From: Deltaproteobacteria bacterium
GTDB taxonomy: Bacteria > Desulfobacterota > DSM-4660 > Desulfatiglandales > B25-G16
Length of the DNA stretch: 11,260 bases
Direction of reading: 5' to 3'
NCBI GenBank assembly: GCA_020355145.1
Contig: CP070660.1
Coordinates: forward strand, 147,618-158,877
The position numbers and the translations under genes were made by a program. The notes under the pieces were generated by a model. It had not been told where the DNA came from. It worked only from the letters and a program-made list of their open reading frames with translations, and searched no databases. Positions 5,036 to 11,260 of the stretch are shown piece after piece (position 1 is the stretch's first letter; each line of letters begins with the position of its first letter).

Positions 5036-6841
5036 TTAGGATGTCACCGGATCCTGGCTATAATACTCTTTTATCAGGCTATCTAAGTATTTCTCAGGAT
5101 CTAAAACCGCCTCCCCGGTAATAGTAAATGCATCACAGCCAATCCGATCTCTAACTAATTTGAGCCCATACTCCAATTCATTTGCCAAGTTAAGACATAT
5201 CGCACTAACATCCCGATCCTGAACAATAGCAATCCTTAGTATCTCGTCAATGGCGCTATCTGCTAAACGGACATTAATTCCCAACTGGGAAAACAATCCC
5301 TCATTCTGGGCCTTTATCTGATTACACATCTCCCTAAAATCCGTAAAAGCAGAGTCAATATCGGATATAGATTTAAGTGTATGTTCAGTAATCAAATCTA
5401 TTCTATCCGCGTATAATCTTAAACCTGATTGGGCCTCAAATTCCTTTGCTCTTTTCTCTATAGTACTCTTCACTCTTTGTTTTTCATTTGCAACTGCCTT
5501 TTCAAATCGTTCTTCCATCTTAGGGTCATTCTTATCCCCATCGGGGTCAACCCGTTTAAGCTCTTGCTCTGGGCCTTCAACAAGCTCTGGGGTAACCAAC
5601 AGCCTCTTTATAATAGTCGATGGAAGATGCTTTTCAAAAGGCATAAGGGTTCTCTCAACAGCACTAACTAAACCTCTTGCACCAGTCTTCTCCTGAGCAG
5701 CCATCTCCGATGATTTTTCAAGTGCCTCATCTTCAAACTGAATATTGATATCATATGCCGTAAAATCCCTTTTCTTGCTTAGGATAATAGGGTTATTTGG
5801 ATTTTTGAGAATTGCAGCAAGGTCATCTTTTGTTAACTCATCAAAGACAACAATTACTGGAAGACGACCTATAAATTCTGACTCAAATCCAAACTCTATA
5901 AGATCCTGTGGCCTTACCTCTTTGAGAATATCCATACTTGTCTCAGCTGAATGGATATCTGCCTCGAATCCTATACCCTGACGTTTGAGACGTTTTTTAA
6001 TGATATCTGTCAATCCTTCAAAGGCCCCACTCATGATAAAAAGTATATTTTTTGTATTTACTACCTGCTTTTCCCTTTTCCCGGTTCTTCGGTAATGTTC
6101 AATAGCCTGTATCTGTGAGATTGGGTCATGCGGTACCTTCAGGTCCACATCGGTTTCTTCCATCGGTTTTAGAAGGGCCCTCTGTACTCCTGTCCTTGAA
6201 ACATCATGGCCGATAATATTTTGGCTGGAGGCAATCTTATCTATCTCGTCTATGTAAATAATGCCATTCTCAGCTAGCTTAATATCATCCTTAGCTTCAT
6301 ATACCAGATCCCTTACCAAATCCTCCACATCACCACCTACATAACCTGTCTCGCTAAATTTGGTAGCATCACCCTTGACAAATGGAACCCCTATCTTTTG
6401 GGCGATTAATTTTATCAAATATGTTTTGCCAACACCTGTAGGGCCTATCATAAGAATATTGTTCTTAATCATCCCAACAGAAAAGGGTTTTTCTTTTCTG
6501 AGTCCTTTACCTATGGATTTTATCCGGTTGAAATGGGTACAGATCTTTGTAGCCAGCACACCTTTGGCCTGATCTTGCTTAACTACATATCCATCTAAAT
6601 AGGACTCTAATTCCTCCGGCTTCATATCAAAGGCAGGAACGCCACTCTTCTTGAGGTCCCCTTTTCCACCTTCCTCCTTCTTCCTGGGATCGCTCTGAGG
6701 GAACAGGAGAGGCGATACTATCTTTATCCGATCACCGTATTTTTTGGAAAGATACTCACTTAGCTCCTTTTCCAGTTCTTTTTGGGTGGGAATCCTCTGG
6801 TCTTGCCCTTTCTCTTCTTCTAAACTATATTCAGACTCCAT
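5036..6841 (-). CDS. ClpX-like AAA+ unfoldase without zinc finger, with C-terminal extension
   Basis: A 601-residue ATPase of the ClpX/HslU type, expected to unfold proteins in the cytoplasm. The N-terminus (1-70) is charged and lacks the four-cysteine zinc domain of true ClpX. The AAA+ core (about 75-410) has Walker A GPTGVGKT (133-140), the pore loop GYVG (166-169), Walker B IIYIDEID (194-201), sensor 1 near N265, arginine finger R326 in FIGRLP, and sensor 2 KTGARGL (385-391). IGF at 290-292 matches the loop by which ClpX docks on ClpP. A segment of about 20 residues (235-258) replaces the RKH pore loop region. After 410 comes an extension of about 190 residues: a charged, helical stretch (430-470), then a part (520-580) that may resemble a second small AAA+ domain. 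Canonical ClpX is about 420 residues, so this is a paralog. It has its own promoter and lies between mtnA and hemB. Start ATG 6841 follows GAGG by seven bases. Partner and substrate are unknown. Confidence 0.88.
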   Translation of the reverse strand: MESEYSLEEEKGQDQRIPTQKELEKELSEYLSKKYGDRIKIVSPLLFPQSDPRKKEEGGKGDLKKSGVPAFDMKPEELESYLDGYVVKQDQAKGVLATKICTHFNRIKSIGKGLRKEKPFSVGMIKNNILMIGPTGVGKTYLIKLIAQKIGVPFVKGDATKFSETGYVGGDVEDLVRDLVYEAKDDIKLAENGIIYIDEIDKIASSQNIIGHDVSRTGVQRALLKPMEETDVDLKVPHDPISQIQAIEHYRRTGKREKQVVNTKNILFIMSGAFEGLTDIIKKRLKRQGIGFEADIHSAETSMDILKEVRPQDLIEFGFESEFIGRLPVIVVFDELTKDDLAAILKNPNNPIILSKKRDFTAYDINIQFEDEALEKSSEMAAQEKTGARGLVSAVERTLMPFEKHLPSTIIKRLLVTPELVEGPEQELKRVDPDGDKNDPKMEERFEKAVANEKQRVKSTIEKRAKEFEAQSGLRLYADRIDLITEHTLKSISDIDSAFTDFREMCNQIKAQNEGLFSQLGINVRLADSAIDEILRIAIVQDRDVSAICLNLANELEYGLKLVRDRIGCDAFTITGEAVLDPEKYLDSLIKEYYSQDPVTS

Positions 6842-6894
6842 TAACCTACCTCATATCAATATCTTTAAGGATTATTAGAAATGTTAACGCCTTT

Positions 6895-6923
6895 ACTATA
6901 GTCATTATACTTAACTTTTGCAA
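6895..6923 (-). promoter_or_regulatory. Promoter of the ClpX-like gene
   Basis: On the minus strand TTGCAA (6918-6923) and TATAGT (6895-6900) are 17 bases apart, about 54 bases before the ATG. A second -10-like TATAAT lies within the spacer and could be served by TTGAAA at a 19-base spacing. The gap from mtnA (133 bases) and this promoter suggest that the ClpX-like gene starts a new transcript. Confidence 0.6.
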
Positions 6924-6974
6924 CCCCTTTTCAAAACTAGGTCAGTGAACCCCTCCTATTGTCAATCCATATAC

Positions 6975-8051
6975 TTATCGGCCTTTCCCTCTAATATCTT
7001 TACCTCTATCATCTCTTGCCCCAAATAGATTCCTGATACTGCTCTTGTAAGGTGATTGGAGGACCCCCTTTTCGGTTATTATAGCGGAAATGTATCTTGA
7101 CGGAGTTATATCAAAGGCAGGATTAAAGGCATCGACACCCTCTGGGCCAAGCTGATGACCAGCAAAGGAGATTACCTCTCCTGGTTCCCTTTCTTCAATT
7201 GGGATCAGATCCCCCTTTTTTAGATCAAGATCAAAGGTTGAAAGGGGTGAGGCGACGTAAAAGGGGATCTTATTCTCCTTTGCTATCACGGCCAATTGGT
7301 AGGAGCCAATCTTATTGGCCACATCCCCATTTGATGCTATCCGATCAGCACCGATTATTACTAAATCTATCATCTTTTTTCTAATTAGATAACCTGCCGC
7401 ACTATCTACTATTACCGTAACTGGGATGTTCTCCTCCATCAGTTCAAATGCTGTAAGACGCATACCCTGGAGCAATGGTCTTGTCTCATCCGCGATCACA
7501 TGGATATCTTTACCAGCCTCATAGGCTGCCCTGATTATGCCCAAAGCAGTACCATAACCACATGTAGCTAATGCCCCGGCATTACAGTGGGTAAGGATAG
7601 TTGCCCTGTCTGGGATGAGCTCCAGACCATTATGACCGATCTTGAGATTTATCTCAATATCCCTCTCTAAGATGATCCGGGATTCGTTTCTGACAGCCTC
7701 TTTAATCTCCTCCACATTCTTATTATGCATTCTTTCCACGAGCTTAATCATCCTCTCAATTGCCCATCTGAGATTAGCTGCTGTGGGCCTGGCCGATTTC
7801 ATCTGCTGTGCCATTTCCAAAAATCTTCTCCTGAAGACTCCATATTTCCCTGTCTTGATAGATTGAGAACCCAATGCTAAGCCCATGGCAGCGGCCACTC
7901 CAATGGCTGGAGCACCTCTTATAGCCATTTCTTTGATGGCGGTAATAACATCCTGAAGGGTGTGGCATACAAGGCATTCCTTTTCTCTAGGGAGGTTTCT
8001 CTGATCAATAATATAAATACAATTATCTTCCCATCTTATTGTTGGAATCAT
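6975..8051 (-). CDS. mtnA: S-methyl-5-thioribose-1-phosphate isomerase (MtnA)
   Basis: MtnA converts the aldose 5-methylthioribose 1-phosphate to the ketose 5-methylthioribulose 1-phosphate in methionine salvage; family members also act on 5-deoxyribose 1-phosphate. The 358 residues fit the family and contain RGAPAIG (45-51), ARPTAANL, the catalytic cysteine C156 in THCNAGALAT, RPLLQG (191-196), and the catalytic aspartate D236 in GADRIASNGD; the 80-residue distance between the two equals that in the B. subtilis enzyme. FNPAFDITP and ITEKG near the C-terminus also fit. These motifs separate it from eIF2B-like proteins and from ribose-1,5-bisphosphate isomerase. No other methionine salvage gene is in the window. 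ATG 8051 has only a weak GGGG eight bases upstream. A hairpin at 8070-8107 lies between mpgP and mtnA, so it may be read with the thi genes by readthrough. Confidence 0.95.
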   Translation of the reverse strand: MIPTIRWEDNCIYIIDQRNLPREKECLVCHTLQDVITAIKEMAIRGAPAIGVAAAMGLALGSQSIKTGKYGVFRRRFLEMAQQMKSARPTAANLRWAIERMIKLVERMHNKNVEEIKEAVRNESRIILERDIEINLKIGHNGLELIPDRATILTHCNAGALATCGYGTALGIIRAAYEAGKDIHVIADETRPLLQGMRLTAFELMEENIPVTVIVDSAAGYLIRKKMIDLVIIGADRIASNGDVANKIGSYQLAVIAKENKIPFYVASPLSTFDLDLKKGDLIPIEEREPGEVISFAGHQLGPEGVDAFNPAFDITPSRYISAIITEKGVLQSPYKSSIRNLFGARDDRGKDIRGKGR

Positions 8052-8069
8052 GATAAGAACCCCATGTCA

Positions 8070-8107
8070 CGGAAAAAATCCCCGGAAAGGGTCTGGGGCT
8101 GTTTCCG
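8070..8107 (-). terminator. Possible terminator or attenuator between mpgP and mtnA
   Basis: On the minus strand CGGAAA and CCCC pair with GGGG and TTTCCG, and the 3' side holds a run of six T (8073-8078). The structure starts 10 bases after the mpgP stop codon. No promoter is seen in the short remaining gap, so complete termination would leave mtnA without transcript; partial termination is more likely, if it acts at all. Confidence 0.35.
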
Positions 8108-8117
8108 AGGTGAAAAT

Positions 8118-8951
8118 TTATGAAAAACCTGCGAGAATAGAAAACATCACCTTATTCCATGCCTTAGGCCCATTACCCTGTGCCTTAAGGAGATCTGGAT
8201 GATCCAGACCTTCTATATAGGTGCCGTCTTTATCCTGCATTAAAATAGCCTTATCCGCCATCTTCAGCATGGAGATATCATTTGGGCTGTCGCCAATAGC
8301 AATAGAAAAAATAGGGCCCCTTAGTTGTCCATAGATATTGAGCACTATCCCCACAGCCCTACCCTTATTGCCACCCAAAAAAAGATGAATAAATCGACCC
8401 CCGTGTACACAATCAAGGCCAAGATCGGAGGCCTTCTTGCAGAATATCTCACCATCATCCAGGGGATTTGTTAACAATATCGGTTCATCAAATTCTCTCA
8501 TGGAGGCAAGAATGGCCTGCTCCAGTTTGAGGCCAGTCACTGAAGCAATCTCTTCAGGAGGCATCTCGGAGAAACCCTTGAAGTCAAAATTCTCCTTTAG
8601 TCTGCGGGTCTTCTCAAGTACCTCCTCTATTGGCCTTCCTATAAATATCGCATTATAACCATGGACCCTTTTATATGGGTAATCTTTGGGTAATTCAAAG
8701 GTGGCTGGGAAAAATATACCCCCTCCATTTTCTGCTATAAAGAGGCTATCCAAAGACAATCTTTTCCTCAAGGATTCAATCTCAGCCCGGGTCTTGCTGC
8801 TTACCAAGATAAGGGGGATCTTTAGTGAGTGAATAAGCCTTAGGGCAGGTAGTGCCGGTTTGAAATCGTAGGTTTGATCATCTAACAATGTACCATCTAA
8901 GTCTGTGAATATCAAAATCCGATGTCGAGCCCTTTTTGACCAGTCAACCAT
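8118..8951 (-). CDS. HAD-superfamily mannosyl-3-phosphoglycerate phosphatase-like protein
   Basis: The protein belongs to HAD subfamily IIB. The best-known relative, MpgP, removes phosphate from mannosyl-3-phosphoglycerate to give the compatible solute mannosylglycerate; a related enzyme acts on glucosyl-3-phosphoglycerate. In 277 residues the HAD motifs are intact: motif I DLDGTLLD with nucleophile D17 and acid D19; motif II SSK at 51-53; ENGGG at 74-78, typical of the IIB cap entry; motif III lysine K196 in GGNKGRA; motif IV GDSPND at 220-225. The cap stretch REFDEP at 152-157 fits the MpgP group. Its ATG overlaps the thiC stop by eight bases, so it is translated from the same transcript as thiC and thiD. 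The usual synthase (MpgS) is absent, so the substrate may be different, possibly a sugar phosphate or a phosphorylated thiamine intermediate. The fold is certain; the substrate is not. Confidence 0.88.
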   Translation of the reverse strand: MVDWSKRARHRILIFTDLDGTLLDDQTYDFKPALPALRLIHSLKIPLILVSSKTRAEIESLRKRLSLDSLFIAENGGGIFFPATFELPKDYPYKRVHGYNAIFIGRPIEEVLEKTRRLKENFDFKGFSEMPPEEIASVTGLKLEQAILASMREFDEPILLTNPLDDGEIFCKKASDLGLDCVHGGRFIHLFLGGNKGRAVGIVLNIYGQLRGPIFSIAIGDSPNDISMLKMADKAILMQDKDGTYIEGLDHPDLLKAQGNGPKAWNKVMFSILAGFS

Positions 8952-10227
8952 GGAAATATTCTTTTACCTGTTTTATGGCACAGAATTTACCGCACATGGT
9001 GCATACATCCTCTTCTGCTGGTGGCCTGTTCTTTCTATATTCCCTGGCCTTTGTTTGATCAAGTGCAAGATTGATCTGTTTTTCCCAGTCAAGATTCTTT
9101 CTTGCCATACCCATCTCTTTGTCTAGCCCCAAGGCAAGCTTATTCCCTCTGGCAATATCAGCAGCATGCGCAGCAATCTTCGTTGCAATAACTCCCTGTC
9201 TAACGTCATCCACTGAGGGTAAAGAGAGGTGTTCACTGGGTGTGACATAGCAGAGGAAATCCGCCCCAGCCCATCCAGCTACAGCACCACCTATAGCACA
9301 GGCGATATGATCGTGGCCAGCAGCTATATCAGTAACTAGGGGCCCAAGCACATAGAAGGGGGCATTATTGCAGAGGCTCTTCTCAAGTTTGATGTTCGTC
9401 TCGATCTCATGTAAAGGTATATGGCCTGGCCCCTCTATCATTGCCTGTACATCCTCTTCCCAGGCCAGTTTTGTAAGAGAACCCAAGGTCATTAGTTCGT
9501 GGATCTGGGCCCTGTCAGTGGAGTCAGCCAGGCAGCCAGGCCTCAGGCTGTCACCGAGACTGAGAACAACATCATAACTCTTGGCAAGGGACAAGAGCCT
9601 GTCATAATACTCAAATAAGGGATTTTCCCTTTCATGATAGAGCATCCAGGTAGTCAGAAATGCTCCCCCCCTGCTGACTATGTCAAGGTCTCTACCTTGA
9701 GTCTTTAGCACCTCCAGGCCCTTAAGGGTTAGACCGCAATGGACGGTAATAAAGTCAACCCCATCAGATAACTGTCTCTCTATTGTCTCAAATAGTCTAT
9801 CCGCTGTTAAATGGATAAGGCCACCTGAATCCGCAACTGTCTCTATCACTGCCTGGTATATTGGAACAGTTCCTATTGGTACCTTTGATGCCCCTATTAT
9901 CTTCCTTCTTATCAGATCAAGATCACCACCAGTGGAGAGATCCATCACAGTATCTGCCCCTGCCTCAATAGAGGCCTCCAGCTTAGCCATTTCCTCTTCC
10001 AAATCAATGTGATCAGAGGAGGTACCTATGTTTGAGTTCACCTTTATCAACAACCCCTCACCAATCCCACATGGTTCTAAATCCTTGTGATTCTTATTTG
10101 CCGGGATCACAACCCTCCCTTTAGCCACCATCTCCCCAAGGTGAGAGGGATCGACCTTCTCTTTTTCAGCTATATAGTTAACCTCTGGGGTCAAAACCCC
10201 ATCCTTCGCCATTCTTAACTGGGTCAT
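8944..10227 (-). CDS. thiC: Phosphomethylpyrimidine synthase ThiC (short form)
   Basis: ThiC is a non-classical radical SAM enzyme that rearranges aminoimidazole ribotide to 4-amino-5-hydroxymethyl-2-methylpyrimidine phosphate, the pyrimidine precursor of thiamine. Visible marks: KVNSNIGTSSD and the ThiC barrel stretches GADTVMDLSTGGD, GTVPIYQA, DFITVHCGL, VSRGGAF, LSLGDSLRPGC, EGPGHIP and YVLGPLVTDIAAGHDH, and a C-terminal cluster motif CTMCGKFC. With 427 residues it is the short type lacking the extra N-terminal domain of E. coli ThiC (631 residues). The cluster cysteines C409, C412 and C416 are spaced CX2CX3C, one residue shorter than in the E. coli form. I chose ATG 10227: it overlaps the thiD stop as TAATG, gives the usual start MTQL, and follows GGAG and GGTGG; GTG 10233 is the alternative. 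Overlap with thiD supports ThiC rather than the benzimidazole synthase BzaF, which is a close homolog. Confidence 0.96.
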   Translation of the reverse strand: MTQLRMAKDGVLTPEVNYIAEKEKVDPSHLGEMVAKGRVVIPANKNHKDLEPCGIGEGLLIKVNSNIGTSSDHIDLEEEMAKLEASIEAGADTVMDLSTGGDLDLIRRKIIGASKVPIGTVPIYQAVIETVADSGGLIHLTADRLFETIERQLSDGVDFITVHCGLTLKGLEVLKTQGRDLDIVSRGGAFLTTWMLYHERENPLFEYYDRLLSLAKSYDVVLSLGDSLRPGCLADSTDRAQIHELMTLGSLTKLAWEEDVQAMIEGPGHIPLHEIETNIKLEKSLCNNAPFYVLGPLVTDIAAGHDHIACAIGGAVAGWAGADFLCYVTPSEHLSLPSVDDVRQGVIATKIAAHAADIARGNKLALGLDKEMGMARKNLDWEKQINLALDQTKAREYRKNRPPAEEDVCTMCGKFCAIKQVKEYFHG

Positions 10228-11036
10228 TACCACCTTTCTCCTTCTATATCCCGATTGGATGGAGGCTGTACACTCCCAGGGCCTTTACCTACTCTAGATC
10301 CCTTGCTTATTGCCTTCCTGGTAAAGTTATTGGCCATCTCGACCCCTTTTCTGACATTGTTACCCATTGCCAAAAATGTAGCTAAGGCAGCAGAAAAAAC
10401 ACACCCGCTTCCATGGGTATGTTCGGATTCTATTCGAGGTCCGCCAAAACGATAGACCTCCTTACCATTATATAGTATATCTATACATTCCTCCCCAAGA
10501 TGCCCTCCGGTTATTATAACATTATCTGGACCGAATTCCTTGATCTGTTTTGCTGCTGCTACCATCTCCTGTAAATTCCCCACCTTACGGCCGCTTAAAA
10601 CCTCAGCCTCATGCAAATTGGGGGTCACGAAAGTTGCCAGCGGCAAGAGTTGTTCCCTGAGCATATTTATGGCATTGGATTCCAGCAAGACCTTTCCGGT
10701 TGATGAAAGGATCACCGGATCTACTACCAGTAAGGGCAATCTATATCTTTCAACCGTTCTCACCACAGCCTTGAGGATACTTGCATTGAGGAGCATCCCG
10801 GTTTTTGTTGCATGGGGAGACATATCACTGATCACGCTTTTCATTTGGGCAGCAACGAAATCTGGCGGAACCTTAAGAATACTATCCACCCCCTGGGAAT
10901 TCTGGGCCGTCAAGGCACTTATTACAGTTAAGGGATATGCCCCGAGGGTAAATATGGTCTTGATATCTGCCTGGATCCCCGCCCCTCCACCACTATCCGA
11001 ACCTGCTATTGTCAATACCTTTATCATCTCTAACAT
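10227..11036 (-). CDS. thiD: Hydroxymethylpyrimidine/phosphomethylpyrimidine kinase ThiD
   Basis: ThiD phosphorylates hydroxymethylpyrimidine and its monophosphate to the diphosphate that is joined to the thiazole in thiamine synthesis. The 269-residue ribokinase-fold protein shows TIAGSDSGGGAGIQADIKT near the N-terminus (9-27), the substrate region TAQNSQGV, VDPVILSSTG (105-114), TPNLHEAEVLSG, and the anion-hole motif HGSGC with catalytic C212 near the C-terminus. A longer frame reaches a TTG at 11090, but this would translate through a strong hairpin; ATG 11036 (MLEMIKV) with AAGGAG 13 bases upstream is preferred, and ATG 11027 (MIKV) is possible. The stop overlaps the thiC start by one base, so the two are translationally coupled. 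A promoter lies at 11125-11154, and the leader has a terminator-like hairpin that may regulate it. There is no fused ThiE domain; the length is that of single-domain ThiD. Confidence 0.95.
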   Translation of the reverse strand: MLEMIKVLTIAGSDSGGGAGIQADIKTIFTLGAYPLTVISALTAQNSQGVDSILKVPPDFVAAQMKSVISDMSPHATKTGMLLNASILKAVVRTVERYRLPLLVVDPVILSSTGKVLLESNAINMLREQLLPLATFVTPNLHEAEVLSGRKVGNLQEMVAAAKQIKEFGPDNVIITGGHLGEECIDILYNGKEVYRFGGPRIESEHTHGSGCVFSAALATFLAMGNNVRKGVEMANNFTRKAISKGSRVGKGPGSVQPPSNRDIEGERW

Positions 11037-11069
11037 AAAAAGCCGTTTTCTCCTTAAAAGAAAACGGCT
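11037..11069 (-). terminator. Terminator-like hairpin at the thiD start (attenuator candidate)
   Basis: On the minus strand AGCCGTTTTCT (11069-11059) and AGAAAACGGCT (11051-11041) form a perfect 11-bp stem with a 7-base loop, followed directly by TTTT and the ATG of thiD. The loop and first stem bases contain the only good ribosome site (AAGGAG, 11055-11050). It could stop transcription before thiD, hide the ribosome site, or both. A terminator for a gene beyond the window is less likely, because a promoter lies between the window edge and the hairpin. Confidence 0.65.
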
Positions 11070-11098
11070 AATTCTAAACGATTTCCTCAAAAATGTCT

Positions 11099-11106
11099 AT
11101 CAGCCG
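11099..11106 (-). promoter_or_regulatory. Leader segment able to pair with the thiD hairpin (possible antiterminator)
   Basis: The leader word CGGCTGAT (minus strand) can pair with ATTAGCCG (11072-11065): seven Watson-Crick pairs and one G-T. The second word includes the first five bases of the 5' arm of the hairpin at 11037-11069, so the two structures exclude each other. No TPP aptamer core (CTGAGA and the conserved ACCTGA region) is visible in the leader. Confidence 0.4.
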
Positions 11107-11124
11107 AAACATCTTTATTTTTTT

Positions 11125-11154
11125 AATCTATCAATCCGCTTACAAATTTGTCAA
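11125..11154 (-). promoter_or_regulatory. Promoter of thiD-thiC-mpgP
   Basis: On the minus strand a consensus -35 TTGACA (11149-11154) and a -10-like TAGATT (11125-11130) are 18 bases apart. The expected start near 11118 gives a leader of about 80 bases before the thiD ATG, long enough to hold the paired segments described at 11099-11106 and 11037-11069. Confidence 0.6.
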
Positions 11155-11183
11155 GCAAATCTTATCCTTAAAAACTTGTCTTC

Positions 11184-11217
11184 TTGACTTTATGGATAGT
11201 TACCATATATGGTTAAC
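11184..11217 (+). promoter_or_regulatory. Possible divergent promoter overlapping an inverted repeat
   Basis: TTGACT (11184-11189) and TATATG (11206-11211) are 16 bases apart on the plus strand. They overlap GTTA-CCATATATGG-TTAAC (11199-11217), an almost perfect palindrome with one unmatched base. A gene beyond the right edge could be read from here, and the palindrome could be an operator shared with the thiD promoter 45 bases away. No coding frame starts before the window ends. Confidence 0.3.
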
Positions 11218-11260
11218 TTAATGAAATTAGTAATAATTGAAAGGATTCTCTGACCTCGAA

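Noticed and set aside
10540..11187. 215-codon plus-strand frame opposite thiD
   Set aside because: It is antisense to the fully motif-supported thiD and its translation has no recognisable domain; it is a shadow of the minus-strand gene.
11037..11260. TPP riboswitch upstream of thiD
   Set aside because: The conserved aptamer words are not seen on the minus strand and the leader after the predicted start is too short.

Overview
The window looks like chromosomal DNA of a strictly or mainly anaerobic bacterium of the Desulfobacterota/Nitrospirota type. The main reasons are a siroheme-dependent heme pathway (HemB, the radical-SAM heme synthase AhbD and an AhbA/AhbB-type siroheme decarboxylase) in the order hemB-ahbD-ahb as in sulfate reducers, a short ThiC without the N-terminal domain found in E. 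coli ThiC, and spacers filled with diverged AAATCCGAA/TTCGGATTT repeats of a kind common in environmental genomes of these groups. The phylum is an inference; there is no rRNA or ribosomal protein gene here to settle it.

Layout. Positions 1-310 (minus) hold a tRNA operon, Thr(TGT)-Tyr(GTA)-Gly(TCC)-[Thr, cut by the window edge], the arrangement that precedes tuf in many bacteria; a strong promoter lies at 331-359. A tRNA-Arg(CCG) with its own promoter reads the other way at 567-643. Positions 644-1654 are a sparse zone with one small secreted orphan protein (932-1342, minus) between two stretches that share faint sequence similarity and contain hairpins.

From 1655 to 11036 all genes are on the minus strand. 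In transcription order they are thiD-thiC-mpgP (overlapping by 1 and 8 bases), mtnA, a ClpX-like AAA+ ATPase, hemB, ahbD and ahbA/B. thiD is preceded by a good sigma-70-type promoter and an 11-bp terminator-like hairpin that ends at the start codon; an upstream leader segment can pair with the 5' arm of this hairpin, suggesting attenuation. The ClpX-like gene has its own promoter (TTGCAA-17-TATAGT). The hemB-ahbD and ahbD-ahbA gaps (446 and 237 bases) hold repeat copies, including one that seems to be split by a palindromic insert of about 108 bases.

Function. HemB makes porphobilinogen. The pathway then runs through siroheme (genes elsewhere), AhbA/AhbB remove two acetate carboxyls, AhbC (elsewhere) gives Fe-coproporphyrin III, and AhbD oxidises this to heme b. 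ThiC and ThiD make and phosphorylate the pyrimidine half of thiamine. ThiC and AhbD both release 5'-deoxyadenosine, which gives a possible reason for MtnA nearby. MpgP-like phosphatase is present without its usual synthase. The least conventional protein is the 601-residue ClpX-like ATPase: it lacks the zinc-binding domain, keeps Walker, pore-loop and IGF motifs, and carries a C-terminal extension of about 200 residues.
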